From NCBI GenBank assembly GCA_014378105.1, contig JACMOI010000040.1:1-64000 (forward strand): DNA of 64,000 bases, read 5' to 3'. Positions 61,852-64,000 of the stretch are shown here, in pieces. A program made the position numbers and the translations under genes. The notes below the pieces were generated by a model. It did no database searches. It had not been told where the DNA came from and was given only the letters and a program-made list of their open reading frames with translations. Within the stretch, counting starts at the first letter, position 1. Every line of letters begins with the position of its first letter. This stretch comes from Pseudopedobacter sp. (GTDB taxonomy: Bacteria; Bacteroidota; Bacteroidia; Sphingobacteriales; Sphingobacteriaceae).

Positions 61852-64000
61852 TTAGTTGAAAATATATCTAACTCCCAACTGAGCTTGCCATAAACCTCCA
61901 GTGCTAGTTCTGAAAGTTGAAGTATATGGAACCTGATTGGTATTATCCTGATAAGGGAAAGAGAAAGTTGGCTTTCCAGTTACCGTATCAACACCTTTAA
62001 ATGCTAAAGGCTGAGTAGTATTGGTTAACTGAAATAATCCCCAATTTCTATTCAATAAATTACCTACGTTAATAATATCAGCAGTTAAACGGATGGTATT
62101 TTTTTTACCACTTACATTCACCATAAAATCTTGTGTAAAGTTAAAGTTGAATAAATTCAAATATGGTGCTAATGCAGCGCCTCTTTCAACAACTTGTCCT
62201 CTATGCTTTGATAAATACGCATCTTGATTGATGAAAGCATCTAATTGAGCATACGTTTGAGCAGTTGTTCTCTTATCAGCGGTATTGTCTGCTACTAAAA
62301 GAATATCAGCGGCATTCTTTGGCACATACATTAAATCGTTTCCTGATAATCCGTCATTATTCAAATCATTTCTATATGAATAAGAAAAATTAAAATTAGG
62401 CGCAGATTCAAAAGTTAAACCAATTGAAGTAGCATAATTCTTAGCATATTCTTTACGGTATGATAAGTAACTTATTACTCTATTTGGCTGATAAAAGCTT
62501 GAGTAACCTAACTCATCAGCATTTGGATCACCTGTTACTTGTCTATCTCTCCAGATTGATTGTGCAATCGAACCACCATCATTAACAGACTGGGTTTTGC
62601 TGTGTGTATAAGCTATACTTGCAAAGAATCCGTTACTAAAAGATTTTTGCAGCTGAGCAGTTACAAAATAAGAATATCCTTTATTGGTGTTCTTAAATAA
62701 GATTGCATCAGAAATATTAGGGTTTGCTGCCGATGCACCACCAGTTCCACTGTAAATTCTTGATGAAGTATATCTTAGTCTATTATCAGATCCTGATAGT
62801 GCGGTACCTGTAGAAGGTAAGTTTAAATTTTGAAACAATACCGCATTGATATCTTTAGTATATACACCTTCTAAAGTACCTGTAAGATCCCAAGGTAATT
62901 TTTGGTCAACCGCTGCATTTAATCTAAAAATTTGTGGGAATTTAAAATCCTTATCTGTTACGGCAACATTATATGAAGTATTTGCAACAGCACCTGTTGG
63001 TCTATTAGCATTTACATCTGGATTGAATACCAATCTTGGATCATTCTTATTAGACGTTGGATTTAAATCATAAGATCCAAATTGTACGCCGTTGTTAGAT
63101 GCTTGGTTAGATAACCAAACAAAAGGCACCTGACCTGTAAATATACCAGCACCACCTCTAATTTGCGTCTTTCCTTCACCTTTAACATTATAATTAAAAC
63201 CAACACGAGGAGAAACTAATATTTTGCTACTTGGTAATTGACTAGTATTAATTTTAGCTCCATTTCTAAACGTTAAAGCTGCAAGCGGAACGTTTTGTTG
63301 TAAAGAACCTGGGAAAGTACTGTAATCCGCTCTAATGCCATAAGTTAATTTAAACTGAGGACTTACTGTGAATTTATCTTGTACATATAAACTGAACTGA
63401 GAAATTTTGATGTTTGCAAAAGGAAAAGAACCATCTGGCAAAGCTGAATATCTTAATTGATATCTAGATGCATAAGGATTAACTGTTCCAGATTGAGGTA
63501 AACCATTTGCTGAATTATAAAAATCTGTTAAATTGGCAAAGTTATAATTACCATAATATGTTGGTGCGAAACCATTTTTAAACTTATTAATTTGGTTACT
63601 TGTTCCAACTGTAATTTCATGTTTACCTGCGTATAAAGTTAAATCATCATTTAACTGATAGGTATCAGTATTCAATTTATTAAATGCAGTAAAAGGTTCA
63701 TATCCAAATGAGGTCAAAGTTTGACCAGCGCCATTACCAATATCAACTAAAGGAAATAATGATCCAGCTTTAGATTCTCTAAAATCTCTTAAAGCAGTAT
63801 ATCCAACTGATAGTTTATTTGATAGTTTATTTGATATTCTACTGTTTAATTCTACAATTCCAATGTTAAAATTATTATGAATAACATATTGAGAACCACT
63901 AAAAGGCAAAGTATTTATGCCTGGTGCTCTAGAACCGTTATTGATGGCGCCAGAATTACTTGGTGCAATATCACTTTGTGATTTTAAATAGAAATATTTA
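61852..64000 (-). CDS. Oar-like TonB-dependent receptor, 5'-truncated by the window edge
   Basis: The C-terminal 715 residues or so of a second large TonB-dependent receptor. The frame stays open through the right edge: before the TTG at 63909, codons continue without a stop (KYFYLKSQSDIAPSNSG and on), so the apparent start at 63909 is false. The visible part is beta-barrel, ending LWQAQLGVRYIFN, with repeated strands such as SYFVTAQLQKSFSNGFFASI and DAFINQDAYLSKHRGQVVERGAALAPYLN. The last motif parallels DAYINQDDYLSKNRGKFAERNG of the first receptor, so the two are paralogues in tandem. The plug and N-terminal domain lie outside the window. Confidence 0.9.
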   Translation of the reverse strand, partial: KYFYLKSQSDIAPSNSGAINNGSRAPGINTLPFSGSQYVIHNNFNIGIVELNSRISNKLSNKLSVGYTALRDFRESKAGSLFPLVDIGNGAGQTLTSFGYEPFTAFNKLNTDTYQLNDDLTLYAGKHEITVGTSNQINKFKNGFAPTYYGNYNFANLTDFYNSANGLPQSGTVNPYASRYQLRYSALPDGSFPFANIKISQFSLYVQDKFTVSPQFKLTYGIRADYSTFPGSLQQNVPLAALTFRNGAKINTSQLPSSKILVSPRVGFNYNVKGEGKTQIRGGAGIFTGQVPFVWLSNQASNNGVQFGSYDLNPTSNKNDPRLVFNPDVNANRPTGAVANTSYNVAVTDKDFKFPQIFRLNAAVDQKLPWDLTGTLEGVYTKDINAVLFQNLNLPSTGTALSGSDNRLRYTSSRIYSGTGGASAANPNISDAILFKNTNKGYSYFVTAQLQKSFSNGFFASIAYTHSKTQSVNDGGSIAQSIWRDRQVTGDPNADELGYSSFYQPNRVISYLSYRKEYAKNYATSIGLTFESAPNFNFSYSYRNDLNNDGLSGNDLMYVPKNAADILLVADNTADKRTTAQTYAQLDAFINQDAYLSKHRGQVVERGAALAPYLNLFNFNFTQDFMVNVSGKKNTIRLTADIINVGNLLNRNWGLFQLTNTTQPLAFKGVDTVTGKPTFSFPYQDNTNQVPYTSTFRTSTGGLWQAQLGVRYIFN

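Noticed and set aside
63907-63909. TTG as the start of the second receptor
   Set aside because: The frame remains open from there to the window end with receptor-like sequence, so the gene continues past the right edge.
1-64000. CRISPR arrays, tRNA and rRNA genes, transposases, prophage genes
   Set aside because: Looked for on both strands by eye; no regularly spaced repeats, cloverleaf signatures or related proteins were found.

Overview
The window reads as chromosomal sequence from a low-GC member of the Bacteroidota, most likely a Sphingobacteriaceae relative such as Pedobacter. Supporting signs are two very large TonB-dependent receptors with carboxypeptidase-regulatory N-termini, TlpA-like lipoproteins with a DUF4369-like N-terminus, a helix-hairpin-helix/beta-barrel protein beside ComEC, promoters of the TTG-N~20-TAnnTTTG type, few Shine-Dalgarno sequences, and one intergenic element resembling a Sphingobacteriales interspersed repeat. 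I found no rRNA, tRNA, CRISPR array, prophage or insertion sequence. Coding density is high and no reading frame looks broken; only the last receptor is cut by the window edge.

Layout. 0.2-4.9 kb: two GT4 glycosyltransferases converging on a GH130 enzyme with overlapping stop codons. 5.0-8.5 kb: chromate-type transporter, TPR protein and etfBA. 8.6-15.0 kb: bifunctional-nuclease-like protein, nucleoside permease, citrate synthase, a sensor kinase and galactokinase. 15.1-24.9 kb: a class-B-like acid phosphatase, alaS, a membrane hydroxylase, a glycine-zipper lipoprotein, an operon of M23 peptidase/MerR/AI-2E/lipid kinase, and a metallophosphatase. 25.0-30.7 kb: a chain of two outer-membrane barrels (one with an HHH-like domain), ComEC and an enoyl-CoA hydratase. 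30.7-36.6 kb: two exported proteins, a compact reverse operon (CDF transporter, Nudix, bioA, ferritin-like di-iron protein), a tiny membrane protein and efp.

36.7-48.4 kb holds the most interesting locus: ten same-strand genes for acyl-CoA metabolism preceded by a Crp/Fnr-type regulator. Inside it a kinase of the LvaA type (phosphotransferase family) overlaps an acyl-CoA dehydrogenase whose sequence closely resembles the human ACAD10/ACAD11 dehydrogenase domain. Two alkenal/quinone-reductase-like enzymes, three SDRs, a MaoC hydratase, an acyl-CoA ligase and a second, large acyl-CoA dehydrogenase complete the run. I infer a route for 4-hydroxy acids, perhaps derived from lipid-peroxidation aldehydes such as 4-hydroxynonenal. 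EtfAB at 6.7-8.5 kb could take the electrons from both dehydrogenases.

48.7-58.2 kb is housekeeping: DedA protein, M28 peptidase, RluA pseudouridine synthase, OmpR-type regulator, TlpA-like thioredoxin, gatB, a small His/Asp-rich exported protein, class II aldolase and accD. 58.3-64.0 kb: two tandem Oar-like TonB-dependent receptors without SusD partners, the second running off the right edge.
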